From Teredinibacter waterburyi (GTDB taxonomy: Bacteria; Pseudomonadota; Gammaproteobacteria; Pseudomonadales; Cellvibrionaceae): a stretch of DNA of 64,000 bases. The stretch spans positions 1 to 64,000 of the forward strand of contig NZ_MRUH01000015.1 of NCBI RefSeq assembly GCF_001922985.1. Direction: 5' to 3'. A model generated the notes under the pieces. The model saw only the letters and a list, made by a program, of their open reading frames with translations. It was not told where the DNA came from and did no database searches. The position numbers and the translations under genes are program-made. Below are positions 36,601 to 47,979 of the stretch, one piece after another (within the stretch, counting starts at the first letter, position 1; each line of letters opens with the position of its first letter).

Positions 36601-36965
36601 TTCAATTTGAACATGTTTATCAATTCTTACAACAAACACTTTTTCCCGAAACTCTTTCCGACTCAGACACCCTCGCTATCACTACCACTAGCGAAGCCGT
36701 TCCGCCACTCTCTGCACAAGGTTTAGATATCCTAGCAGGCGCAAATAGCAAGTCTCCGTTATTAACAGATGAGGTACGTAATCATTTAGCTAGTATTCGT
36801 GAAGCGGCCGTTGACGGTGATGTCGATCTCGCCAACAGTCACTTTCAAGCTATCTTACAAACCGACTTAGATGCGAAACAACACCAACAACTTAAGGGCG
36901 CACTAGCGCGTTACGACTTCGCGGCTATCGAGACGTTAATTGCCGATTGGCTGAGCGCGGTATAA
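33645..36965 (+). CDS. Hybrid sensor histidine kinase with Cache-like sensor, PAS domains and receiver
   Basis: A 1106-residue membrane sensor. It has a transmembrane helix at about 26-46, a periplasmic Cache-like domain (about 50-205, 'YIYTMVQDASGNIRFVISSH'), a second helix at about 210-232, and three PAS/PAC domains (about 240-360, 375-495, 500-615). The HisKA phospho-acceptor is in 'SHEIRTPLNAILGYSQLL' (His about 646), and the HATPase_c domain has 'GNSIKFT', 'DTGEGM' and 'GGGTGLGLGLSKKL'. A receiver domain has 'VVDDDPDSRD' and Asp about 932 in 'TDIRMPGMSG'. The C-terminal 100 residues may be a poorly conserved Hpt-like helical region, but I see no clear Hpt His. It overlaps the REC-GGDEF-EAL gene by 14 bp, so the two probably act together. 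Confidence 0.92.
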   Translation: MQKNRLFDYLFPHLGATLARSLRRKSIAVTLLLATFLTVTALTAYSYHQHKQEYNAYRSLIDTQLHGAAIATELILGAGIHKNFLTEGSITEQQEIELADKINKLNASFGLKYIYTMVQDASGNIRFVISSHTPEAIANNTSETWYWKVYEDAPDELYQAFNQDQSVYVEYRDTWGEQRSIFYPVKTNPTQTYVIGVDYSIDKLNSLSRRIWINIALTLAVLYASILLWSLVYYRVTYSSREATQQLELALSAAKLLVWRLDVKTHEIHFNCGPDSFLGYETQHLPKSLLDFFKLIHPDDIEMVTHQHKIMLSSAPTDSNLYHVQFRMKGRDGNYVWVATKGRSFITGNRTHRIGIVENIDTLTNTQLKLKNSNKDLAEREYFIDKVMESTSDLVCLKNANGNYISCNAAFEKIFNVPKEQIIGKTDFELTTQDTARQLHSNDLNALQSPTALRVEEWINYASDGKERLFETIKTRILDDEGNPVGLISVGRDITEKHALFDDLIKFKRFAENSGQGFIIASIESNILYSNPQVEKILGVKTPHKKLESYYPKFIHSHLKFSVLQTVLETGTWTGELPMLGADAITAPYHTTFFSIQNEQGLDVYIGNIITDISSLKAIENDLADAKEAAEKANRAKSAFLANMSHEIRTPLNAILGYSQLLNNETASTSIKSKLDHIYSAGKRLLGLINEILDLSKIEAGHIQLNENVFDVATELQEIANIMHGKAEEKGLNFEFIDSIKVPYRIRTDKQKLGQILLNLTGNSIKFTHSGTVKLKLSASFQGIVIEISDTGEGMETEEIKTLFEPFNQGSAGVAHGGGTGLGLGLSKKLTQLLGGDLLLTSSKGVGTTVQVTLPFAPENVSDLQPVRPAPGGFKLTDDQIVLALVVDDDPDSRDILATLLEQTGVNVHKCDSALDAKLWLETHETDLIFTDIRMPGMSGEEFLIYLRSIEKYHDIPVVAVSASTLSQERFHFLNIGFTQFISKPIQFEHVYQFLQQTLFPETLSDSDTLAITTTSEAVPPLSAQGLDILAGANSKSPLLTDEVRNHLASIREAAVDGDVDLANSHFQAILQTDLDAKQHQQLKGALARYDFAAIETLIADWLSAV

Positions 36966-37047
36966 AGCGACGCTACACGCGGGTAGTGATAGACTCGTCC
37001 TTACATTTATTCTGTGACACCTTTTGTCAGTCAACACAGGGCATATC

Positions 37048-38655
37048 ATGTTAAAGCGCGGTATAGAAATACTGAACGACCCACGATTAAACAAGGGTTC
37101 AGCCTTCACTCACGAAGAACGAATTCATTACGATTTACTCGGTTTGCTTCCAGCAAGAATTAGCTCATTCGATATGCAATTAGCCCGCGCACTCGCCAAT
37201 GTGAGGCGCCAACGCGACGATATAGACAAGTATGTGTTTCTCTCTTCACTGCAAAAGCGCAACGAACGTCTCTACTACCGCCTCTTGATTGATCACATCG
37301 ATGAGCTAATGCCCGTTGTCTATACACCCACCGTCGGGCAGGCCTGCCAAGAATTTGCCCAGCTGTTTGCACAAACTGCGGGCATGTATTTATCGCTAGA
37401 CTTTCGCGGCCAACTTCGCGAAATTCTCCGCAACTGGCCGGAGCGTGATGTTCGATTAATTGTGGTAACCGATGGCGAGAGAATTCTAGGGCTGGGGGAT
37501 TTGGGTACAAACGGTATGGGAATCCCTATCGGTAAACTCGCACTCTATTGCTCGCTTGCGGGAATAAAACCCGAGCAGTGTATGCCTGTGGTACTCGATG
37601 TCGGCACCGACAACGAAGCACTCCGTAATGACACCCTTTATCTCGGTATGCGCGCACCGCGTCTGCGAGGTGAAGAGTACTTAAGCTTTGTCGACGAATT
37701 TGTATCCTCAGTTAAACGCTTGTACCCCGACGCGCTACTGCAGTTTGAAGACTTTGCCACCAACAACGCCATTACCCTACTCGACCGCTACCGCGATCAA
37801 CTACTTTGTTTTAACGACGACATACAGGGCACAGCATCTGTTGTGCTCGCGGGACTTTACGCATCCACCCGCGTCACCAATATTCCTCTCGCTGAAATGC
37901 GTTTTATGTTTATAGGTGCAGGCTCTGCCGCTACGGGGATTGGCGAGCTATTAGTACAAGCGTTAATTTGCGAAGGGTTAACTGAAGCCGAAGCCTACGG
38001 CCGGCTCATTTATTTTGATCGCGATGGTCTCGTTTGCAACAGCCGCACAGATTTAATTGACCATATCCGCCCATTCGCAAAAGATGGTCCAGCCATTTCT
38101 ATGCTTGAAGCCGTAGAGTCATTTAAACCCCACGCGTTAATTGGTGCTACCGGCACCCCCAATATTTTTACGGCTGAGCTCGTTGGCGCTATGGCTCGAC
38201 ACAATTTGAAGCCCGTGATTTTCGCCCTATCAAACCCTACCGCGCGCGCCGAATGTACGGCCGAGCAAGCCTATTTATGGACGGAAGGTCGCGCCGTATT
38301 TAGTTCGGGTAGCCCATTCAAGCCAGTTCACATCGACGGTGAAATTCGCGTTCCAGGGCAAGGCAACAATGCCTATATTTTTCCGGGGCTGGGATTGGGG
38401 GCTTTGACTTGCCAAGCAAGCGGAATCGACGATGACATGCTAATAGCAGCGGCGCGTACACTTGCTGAATCTGTATCCGATCAACAATTGAAGCTAGGAT
38501 GCTTATACCCACCGTTAAAAGAAATCCGTGAAGTATCGGTGAGAATCGCCATGGCAGTAGCTACAACAGCGGCAAGCAATGGAAAAACGTCGTGCAATAT
38601 AGACGACAAATTTGAGCAGGACCTACGTGAATATCAATACTGGCCAGACTACTAA
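37048..38655 (+). CDS. maeA: NAD-dependent malic enzyme
   Basis: Malic enzyme decarboxylates malate to pyruvate with NAD(P) reduction. ATG 37048 has CAGGG 7 nt upstream; a TTG at 37024 is also in frame. The 535-residue protein has the large-form signatures 'VVYTPTVGQACQEFAQLF', 'VVTDGERILGLGDLGTNGMG' (with catalytic Tyr/Lys region nearby), 'LLQFEDFATNNAITLLDRYR', 'CFNDDIQGTASVVLAG', nucleotide-binding 'FIGAGSAATGIGELL', and 'FALSNPTARAECTAEQAY'. It resembles E. coli SfcA (MaeA). It is separated by 82 bp from the hybrid kinase gene and appears independent. Confidence 0.94.
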   Translation: MLKRGIEILNDPRLNKGSAFTHEERIHYDLLGLLPARISSFDMQLARALANVRRQRDDIDKYVFLSSLQKRNERLYYRLLIDHIDELMPVVYTPTVGQACQEFAQLFAQTAGMYLSLDFRGQLREILRNWPERDVRLIVVTDGERILGLGDLGTNGMGIPIGKLALYCSLAGIKPEQCMPVVLDVGTDNEALRNDTLYLGMRAPRLRGEEYLSFVDEFVSSVKRLYPDALLQFEDFATNNAITLLDRYRDQLLCFNDDIQGTASVVLAGLYASTRVTNIPLAEMRFMFIGAGSAATGIGELLVQALICEGLTEAEAYGRLIYFDRDGLVCNSRTDLIDHIRPFAKDGPAISMLEAVESFKPHALIGATGTPNIFTAELVGAMARHNLKPVIFALSNPTARAECTAEQAYLWTEGRAVFSSGSPFKPVHIDGEIRVPGQGNNAYIFPGLGLGALTCQASGIDDDMLIAAARTLAESVSDQQLKLGCLYPPLKEIREVSVRIAMAVATTAASNGKTSCNIDDKFEQDLREYQYWPDY

Positions 38656-38743
38656 ACCGGTAAAGCTCTAGCGCTCGATCCCAGTTTATTGACGGCGAGC
38701 TCAGTTAACCTAAAGTAATTGAGCCCACGGCATTATAATCCGA

Positions 38744-38780
38744 CGCTTTTTCGTGAAGCTGTTCAGCCTCACGAAAAGCG
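38744..38780. terminator. Terminator-like hairpin between convergent maeA and dbpA
   Basis: CGCTTTTTCGTGA pairs with TCACGAAAAGCG (12 bp, one bulged T) around a 12-nt loop in the 147-bp gap between the two convergent genes. There is no classical GC stem plus T-run, so the function is tentative. Confidence 0.4.
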
Positions 38781-38802
38781 TTCTACAAACATTCATAGTT
38801 CG

Positions 38803-40233
38803 TTATAACCCAATTTTTCGTACGCGAAAGCTGCGCCCTTTGATTTTCCCCCTACCCAAAATCGCCATCGCCATTTTGAAATCGGGACGCGCCACAGCTA
38901 CATAGGCACAGTTGTCCATAATATTTATCTTTCCAATAGCCTTGCCCGAAATTTCTCCCGCAGCCGTTAACGCGCCCAGAATATCGCCAGCGCGTACCTT
39001 CTGCTTTTTACCACCGTCAATTTGTAAGGTCGACATAGCCGCTTGCGGCGCCGTCTTATTTAGCACCGACTCCGAAGGCAAACGCTCGGCGCTGATCATA
39101 ATTTCGAGATAATCTTCAAGCATTTTAATTTTGTAATGCTCGCTGTCTGCATAAAACGAAAATGCCATACCACTTGCACCCGCGCGACCGGTACGACCGA
39201 TGCGGTGAACATGAACTTCGGTGTCACGAGCAAGATGATAGTTAAAGACAGCATCGACGGCATCTATATCTAAGCCGCGTGCCGCCACATCGGTGGCAAC
39301 TAAAACAGATGCACTTTTATTCGAAAAAAGTGTAAGTGCCTGATCTCGATCGCGCTGTTCAAGATCGCCATGTATTGCAAGGGCATTAAAACCAGAACGC
39401 TTTAGCTCATCGGCAAGCGCTTGAGTTTCACGTTTGGTATTGCAAAAAATTACGGAAGATTCGGGCTGGTGATGTAACAGCAACAAACGCAATGCGCGCA
39501 GACGGTCGTCGTCATTCCCAACCTTATAAAAACTCTGGTCGATGCTACTGCTATCGTGATGCGATTCAACTCGGACAATTACCGGTGAGCGCATCACCCG
39601 TGCAGCGATATTTTCAATCTCACTGGGGAAGGTGGCGCTAAACAGAAGTGTTTGCCTGCGCGCTGGTGTATGAGAAATAATATCTTCCACCGCCACCTGA
39701 AAGCCCATCTCTAACATTCGATCGGCTTCATCCAAAACTAATGTGTGGACATGATCGAGCGCCAGCTTCCCTTTACGCAAGTGCTCTTCAATACGTCCGG
39801 GCGTTCCTACAATAATATGAGCGCCGTGTTCCAAGGATCCAATTTGCGGGCCGAACGGCATACCCCCACACAAGGTCAGCACTTTAATATTGTGTATCGC
39901 CCTAGCCAAACGTCGAATCTCACGAGTAACTTGATCCGCTAACTCACGCGTCGGGCAAAGTACTAAAGCCTGAATTCTGAACAGCTTTACATCCAATTTA
40001 TTTAGTAAACCTAAACCGAATGCTGCGGTCTTTCCGGAGCCGGTTTTGCCCTGCCCGATGACATCTTTACCGGCAATTATCGGCGGTAAGCTCTGAGCTT
40101 GAATTGGCGTCATTTCGGTATAACCGATGGACTCTAAGTTTGTTAGCAACTCGGGTTGCAGCTCTAGTGAACTAAAAATCGCGTCGTTCAAGATCTGTTC
40201 CTTAAAATAAAGAGGGTATAGAAGCTGGAGCAT
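38803..40233 (-). CDS. dbpA: ATP-dependent RNA helicase DbpA
   Basis: DbpA is a DEAD-box helicase in 50S ribosome assembly, stimulated by hairpin 92 of 23S rRNA. It has Q motif and Walker A 'GKTGSGKTAAFGLGLL', 'PTRELADQV', 'GTPGR', 'DEAD' in 'LVLDEADRMLEMGFQ', 'FSATFPSE', 'HGDLEQRDRDQAL' and 'HRIGRTGRAGASG'. The last 75 residues are the DbpA-specific RNA-binding domain: 'STLQIDGGKKQKVRAGDILG' and 'GRGKIKGRSFRVRKIGL'. ATG 40233 adds about 14 residues beyond the family; a TTG at 40191 with AAGGA 6 nt upstream matches the family start better. Confidence 0.95.
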   Translation of the reverse strand: MLQLLYPLYFKEQILNDAIFSSLELQPELLTNLESIGYTEMTPIQAQSLPPIIAGKDVIGQGKTGSGKTAAFGLGLLNKLDVKLFRIQALVLCPTRELADQVTREIRRLARAIHNIKVLTLCGGMPFGPQIGSLEHGAHIIVGTPGRIEEHLRKGKLALDHVHTLVLDEADRMLEMGFQVAVEDIISHTPARRQTLLFSATFPSEIENIAARVMRSPVIVRVESHHDSSSIDQSFYKVGNDDDRLRALRLLLLHHQPESSVIFCNTKRETQALADELKRSGFNALAIHGDLEQRDRDQALTLFSNKSASVLVATDVAARGLDIDAVDAVFNYHLARDTEVHVHRIGRTGRAGASGMAFSFYADSEHYKIKMLEDYLEIMISAERLPSESVLNKTAPQAAMSTLQIDGGKKQKVRAGDILGALTAAGEISGKAIGKINIMDNCAYVAVARPDFKMAMAILGRGKIKGRSFRVRKIGL

Positions 40234-40483
40234 TAAGGCTGTCTCACCCAAATGCCAAATAGCTTGCGGCGCTATGATAAACCGCTAAGGCTATTTAGCC
40301 TATTGAAACAGGGCGTTTCCCTGAAAGCGACCGCCGCTACTCATTTAATCGGTCTTATAGAGAGCGCTAATACGCACCGAGCTGTTGAGCCATTTAGCCA
40401 CGACTCAAATAAGGTGTAGAATAGCCAAAAAATCGCTGCGCGCTAGGCAAGCCCTAGAGCACGCCCTTTAGGAGTCTTACACC

Positions 40484-41017
40484 ATGAGTAGTTTACAAGA
40501 TCAGCTACTGAAAGCTGGCCTTATCAATGAGAAGGCCGCAAAACAAGCCAAAAAAGACAAATCTAAACAGGCGAAAGTACAACGCAAGTCGTCTGGGCCC
40601 GTAGTTGATGAGACTAAACAACGTGCCAAACAAGCGATGAAAGACAAGACCGAGCGTGATCGTGAGCTGAATGCAGAGCGTGAAGCCGAGCGCCAGCAAA
40701 AAGCCATTCAAGCGCAGATAAAACAATTAATCCTTACCAACCGAATCCGACGCGACGGTGATATTGCTTACAATTTTACCGATGGCACAACAATCAAAAA
40801 GATCTACGTTTCACAAGCTATCCACAATCAGCTATCGTGGGGGCAAATTGCAATCGTAAAGTTAGACGACAGCTATGAGTTAATCCCGTCTAAAGCGGCC
40901 GAAAAAATTGCCACCCGCGACTCAAGTGTACTTATTGCTTTAGCGGCGAAAAATGACGAAATTGCCGATGACGACCCCTACGCCGACTATCAGATCCCCG
41001 ACGATTTAATGTGGTAA
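40484..41017 (+). CDS. DUF2058 nucleoprotein-like (YaiL-type) protein
   Basis: A 177-residue soluble protein. The N-terminus 'MSSLQDQLLKAGLINEKAAK' and a long Lys/Arg/Glu/Gln-rich helix (about 20-85) are typical of DUF2058/YaiL. The C-terminal beta domain has 'DGTTIKKIYVSQAIHNQLSW' and the ending 'DPYADYQIPDDLMW'. AGGAG lies 8 nt before ATG 40484. YaiL is thought to associate with nucleic acid or ribosomes in E. coli, but its role is unclear. It ends 168 bp before the integron integrase gene, where an integron's first cassette would be expected, yet it looks like an ordinary chromosomal gene. Confidence 0.88.
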   Translation: MSSLQDQLLKAGLINEKAAKQAKKDKSKQAKVQRKSSGPVVDETKQRAKQAMKDKTERDRELNAEREAERQQKAIQAQIKQLILTNRIRRDGDIAYNFTDGTTIKKIYVSQAIHNQLSWGQIAIVKLDDSYELIPSKAAEKIATRDSSVLIALAAKNDEIADDDPYADYQIPDDLMW

Positions 41018-41119
41018 ACCCTAATATGTCGTACTTGTTCCGCGCGCAATCTTGCCGCGGAACCTTCCAGCCTCACCCCCCGCAACTCCCCAACACCTCC
41101 CCCGCAACTAACAACCCTG

Positions 41120-41162
41120 TTGACATATATCCGAAGGCAAACAATACTGTATATACATACAT
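41120..41162 (+). promoter_or_regulatory. intI promoter with LexA-like box
   Basis: A -35 TTGACA at 41120-41125 is followed after 17 bp by a weak -10 AATACT (41143-41148). Overlapping and just downstream is CTGTATATACATACAT (41147-41162), 14 of 16 positions of the canonical CTGTATATATATACAG LexA box; only the right half-site (ACAT for ACAG) and one inner base differ. Known integron integrase promoters are LexA-repressed and SOS-induced, so this position is the expected one. The start codon is 24 bp downstream. Confidence 0.65.
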
Positions 41163-41185
41163 AAAACCGGATTTGGGAGTACAGG

Positions 41186-42211
41186 ATGAACTCACTCTTT
41201 TTACAGCAGGTACGACTTGTTATTCGCACTAAGTATTTGAGCTATAAAACTGAACAGACTTACATCTATTGGATTACGCGCTTTATTCGTCACCACAATT
41301 ACCAACACCCAGAATCGCTGGAAGAAGCTCATGTCCGCGACTTCCTTTCTTATCTTGCTCTCACGGAAAACGTAGCGCCGAACACCCAAAAAGTCGCGCT
41401 TAACGCGCTAGTTTTCCTCTATCGCCACGTCTTACAACGACCGCCTATGGAATTCGACGATTTTTATCGCGCAAAAACGGCGCCAAAACTGCCAGTAGTG
41501 CTAACACCGTCTGAACTGCGCGGGCTTTTCTCGCTGATCACGGGCGTTTACAAACTTTGCGCCTGTTTGATGTACGGTTCAGGCTTACGCGTAATGGAAG
41601 TCTCTCGTTTGCGTGTACAAGATGTCGACCTAACCACACTGTCTCTTACCGTGCGAGAAGGAAAGGGACGAAAGTCTCGGGTGGTTACCCTAGCCCCGGA
41701 GCTGATGCCCTACTTAAAGCGACGTATTGAAATTGTGCGGGCCTACCACCAAGAAGATTTGGCGACTCCCGGCTGGGAAGGTGTTTACCTGCCCTTTGCA
41801 CTCGCTAAGAAGTACCCTTCAGCACCAAAAGAATTAGGCTGGCAATATCTCTTTCCCGCAAAAAAGCAGAGCCTAGATCCGCGTACAGGCCTGCTCCGCA
41901 GGCACCACATTGGCGAACAGGCCATTCAGCGTGCGGTTAAAAAGGCGGTGCGCGCTTCCGGTATTTTGAAGCCGGCTTCATGTCATACACTGCGCCACTC
42001 GTTTGCCACTCATATGCTGCAAAAGGGCGCCGATATTCGCACGGTGCAAGAACAGCTAGGGCACTCGGATATACGTACAACAGAAATCTATACGCACGTT
42101 CTTCGTCGCAACGGCCATGTGGTATACAGCCCTCTGAGCGATTTAATGCTGGATCCATCCCTCCCCCCCAACATTTCTGAACCACAGGCAAGTTATAGCC
42201 TTTGCGCTTAA
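41186..42211 (+). CDS. intI: Integron integrase IntI (tyrosine recombinase)
   Basis: IntI recombines attI with attC sites of gene cassettes. The 341-residue protein has the N-terminal SAM-like DNA-binding domain ('YLSYKTEQTYIYWITRFI') and the catalytic R-H-R-Y set: Arg in 'GSGLRVMEVSRLR', His/Arg in 'CHTLRHSFATHM', His in 'LGHSDIRTTEIYTH' and Tyr in the same motif. The IntI-specific insert, absent from XerC/D, is present at about residues 190-235 ('LPFALAKKYPSAPKELGWQY' and 'DPRTGLLRRHHIGEQAIQRA'). GGGAG lies 6 nt before ATG 41186. The gene appears intact. No attC-like cassette array or attI could be seen on either side: DUF2058 lies upstream and eno downstream. Confidence 0.94.
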   Translation: MNSLFLQQVRLVIRTKYLSYKTEQTYIYWITRFIRHHNYQHPESLEEAHVRDFLSYLALTENVAPNTQKVALNALVFLYRHVLQRPPMEFDDFYRAKTAPKLPVVLTPSELRGLFSLITGVYKLCACLMYGSGLRVMEVSRLRVQDVDLTTLSLTVREGKGRKSRVVTLAPELMPYLKRRIEIVRAYHQEDLATPGWEGVYLPFALAKKYPSAPKELGWQYLFPAKKQSLDPRTGLLRRHHIGEQAIQRAVKKAVRASGILKPASCHTLRHSFATHMLQKGADIRTVQEQLGHSDIRTTEIYTHVLRRNGHVVYSPLSDLMLDPSLPPNISEPQASYSLCA

Positions 42212-42237
42212 GCACACCGAATCCAATTGTTACAGGC

Positions 42238-42267
42238 AAAAAAAAGCCGGCTAGAGAGCCGGCTTTT
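42238..42267. terminator. Bidirectional terminator between intI and eno
   Basis: A perfect 8-bp stem AGCCGGCT / AGCCGGCT with a 4-nt AGAG loop, flanked by eight A on the left and TTT on the right. It ends intI (+) and, with its T8 on the minus strand, eno (-). Confidence 0.9.
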
Positions 42268-42286
42268 AATCAATGCTGTCATTCGA

Positions 42287-43591
<1,305 letters not shown>

Positions 43592-43662
43592 TTACAAAAA
43601 GTTTACTTATATAAAACGTCGATAATAAGAACTACTCAATAAATCTGGCAGCGCCAGATCAG

Positions 43663-46478
<2,816 letters not shown>

Positions 46479-47828
46479 TTATTCGCTGCTGACGGTTCGC
46501 CAACGGACTTGTAATCCACCCAGCTTTTGCCAACCGGCACAGATCCAGAGGTCGCCAACTGCGACCAATTCGTCGCCAGAATAGATCAAAGGTACCGAAT
46601 CCCGTAGCCATGGCTCTAGGTTATAAGCTTGCAAAAGCTTTTTTAGGCTTTGCGAATGAGCGCGTCCCGCTGGCTTACACCTTTCCCCGCCCTGCCGAAA
46701 TCGAACCTGGTATTGACCAGACGGTAAACCCATGCGCGAGGCTGACGGCGCGGCGCTCAACTCAAACACGCCTAATCTGAGCGACGAGCTCGTATTCCAG
46801 TCAAGACAACTCGACGGCTGCTCGATGGAAACTCGCGACAAAAGGTACAAGCGCTGCTGATAGCGACGCACCGACACACCCTGCCGCTCACTTGGATTTG
46901 ACAACCCGCTCCCCCAGCAGACTTCAGGGTTCGCATCTGCGCTCGCATTCAGGAGTTTTTCTAGCTCGACAAATTGTTGCCGGGACGGCACTGGATAGCC
47001 TTCTGCAAGTAACCAGTAGCGCAGGATATGCTTCTGCTTAGGCCAAGGAAATTCGCCGAGTTGTGTTAAATCCAAACTTACCCCCAAACGCTCGTGCCGG
47101 GGATCGCAGGCCGCGAGATCCTGCTGTAAATATGCCTCAAGCAAATCATCTGCTTCGGCCAGCAGGTTCGCGGTTTCACCAATTTTCATTGAAGCATTAG
47201 GCCAACGCTGTGCCAGCAGGGGCAACAATTGATGACGCAAAAAATTGCGATTAAAGCGCTCATCGCGATTGCTTTCATCTTCTATCCACTGCAAACGATT
47301 AGCTTCTGCATAACGCTTAAACGCGATCAGTGGCACGTCTAGCAATGGGCGTAGTAAGCATTTGTTATTGGCGGCATTCGGCAACCAGCCTTTCCGTTTT
47401 ATCGCCGCCAGCCCCTTTAGGCCCGCGCCTCGCACCATACGCAACAGCAGTGTTTCCGCCTGATCTTCAGCATGATGAGCAGTGAGTAAAATATCCTCCG
47501 AGGATAAAACCGAATCGAATGCGCTATAGCGCGCCGAGCGTGCCGCGGCCTCCAATCCCTTACCCTGCTCCCTCACCTGTACCGTACAGGTAACAATCGA
47601 GCACTGCCACAGCGCCGCAACACGCTCACAATGCGTTTGCCAGTGTTGTGCATTTGGAGACAGCTGATGATTGATATGTAACGCTTTCACAGGAACCGGC
47701 AATTGCATTGCCAATAACGCATGGAGCAACACGGACGAATCCAAGCCGCCACTGTACCCAACCCAGATACAGCGGGCGGAGCTGAGTTGGGCCTTATACT
47801 GTTCGAGAGCGTGCGATATGGGGTCCAT
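46479..47828 (-). CDS. tilS: tRNA(Ile)-lysidine synthetase
   Basis: TilS modifies C34 of tRNA-Ile(CAU) to lysidine, allowing AUA decoding. The 449-residue protein has the PP-loop 'VGYSGGLDSSVLLHALLA' near residue 23, 'LHINHQLSPNAQHWQTHCER', 'LLTAHHAEDQAETLLLRMVR' and 'NRDERFNRNFLRHQLLPLL', then the middle and C-terminal TilS domains ('RFRQGGERCKPAGRAHSQSL', 'EPWLRDSVPLIYSGDELVAV'). It is upstream of pyrG on the same strand and divergent from the S9 peptidase. Confidence 0.96.
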   Translation of the reverse strand: MDPISHALEQYKAQLSSARCIWVGYSGGLDSSVLLHALLAMQLPVPVKALHINHQLSPNAQHWQTHCERVAALWQCSIVTCTVQVREQGKGLEAAARSARYSAFDSVLSSEDILLTAHHAEDQAETLLLRMVRGAGLKGLAAIKRKGWLPNAANNKCLLRPLLDVPLIAFKRYAEANRLQWIEDESNRDERFNRNFLRHQLLPLLAQRWPNASMKIGETANLLAEADDLLEAYLQQDLAACDPRHERLGVSLDLTQLGEFPWPKQKHILRYWLLAEGYPVPSRQQFVELEKLLNASADANPEVCWGSGLSNPSERQGVSVRRYQQRLYLLSRVSIEQPSSCLDWNTSSSLRLGVFELSAAPSASRMGLPSGQYQVRFRQGGERCKPAGRAHSQSLKKLLQAYNLEPWLRDSVPLIYSGDELVAVGDLWICAGWQKLGGLQVRWRTVSSE

Positions 47829-47979
47829 AGAATCCGGGCTGTTGTAACTTTTAGTGCTTGTGCGTCATATACGACATGATGCGATAGGCGGCAGTGTACC
47901 AAGGGCAGACACTTTTGGGTAAACTGGCCTTTCGCCTATTCCGCAAAGAATTTCTAATCAGGTGCTATCGCAAACCGCT

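Noticed and set aside
30916-42286. Reading the whole eno-ftsB insert as an integron cassette array
   Set aside because: The genes are long, in mixed orientations, with their own ribosome sites, and no attC-like inverted repeats were seen between them.
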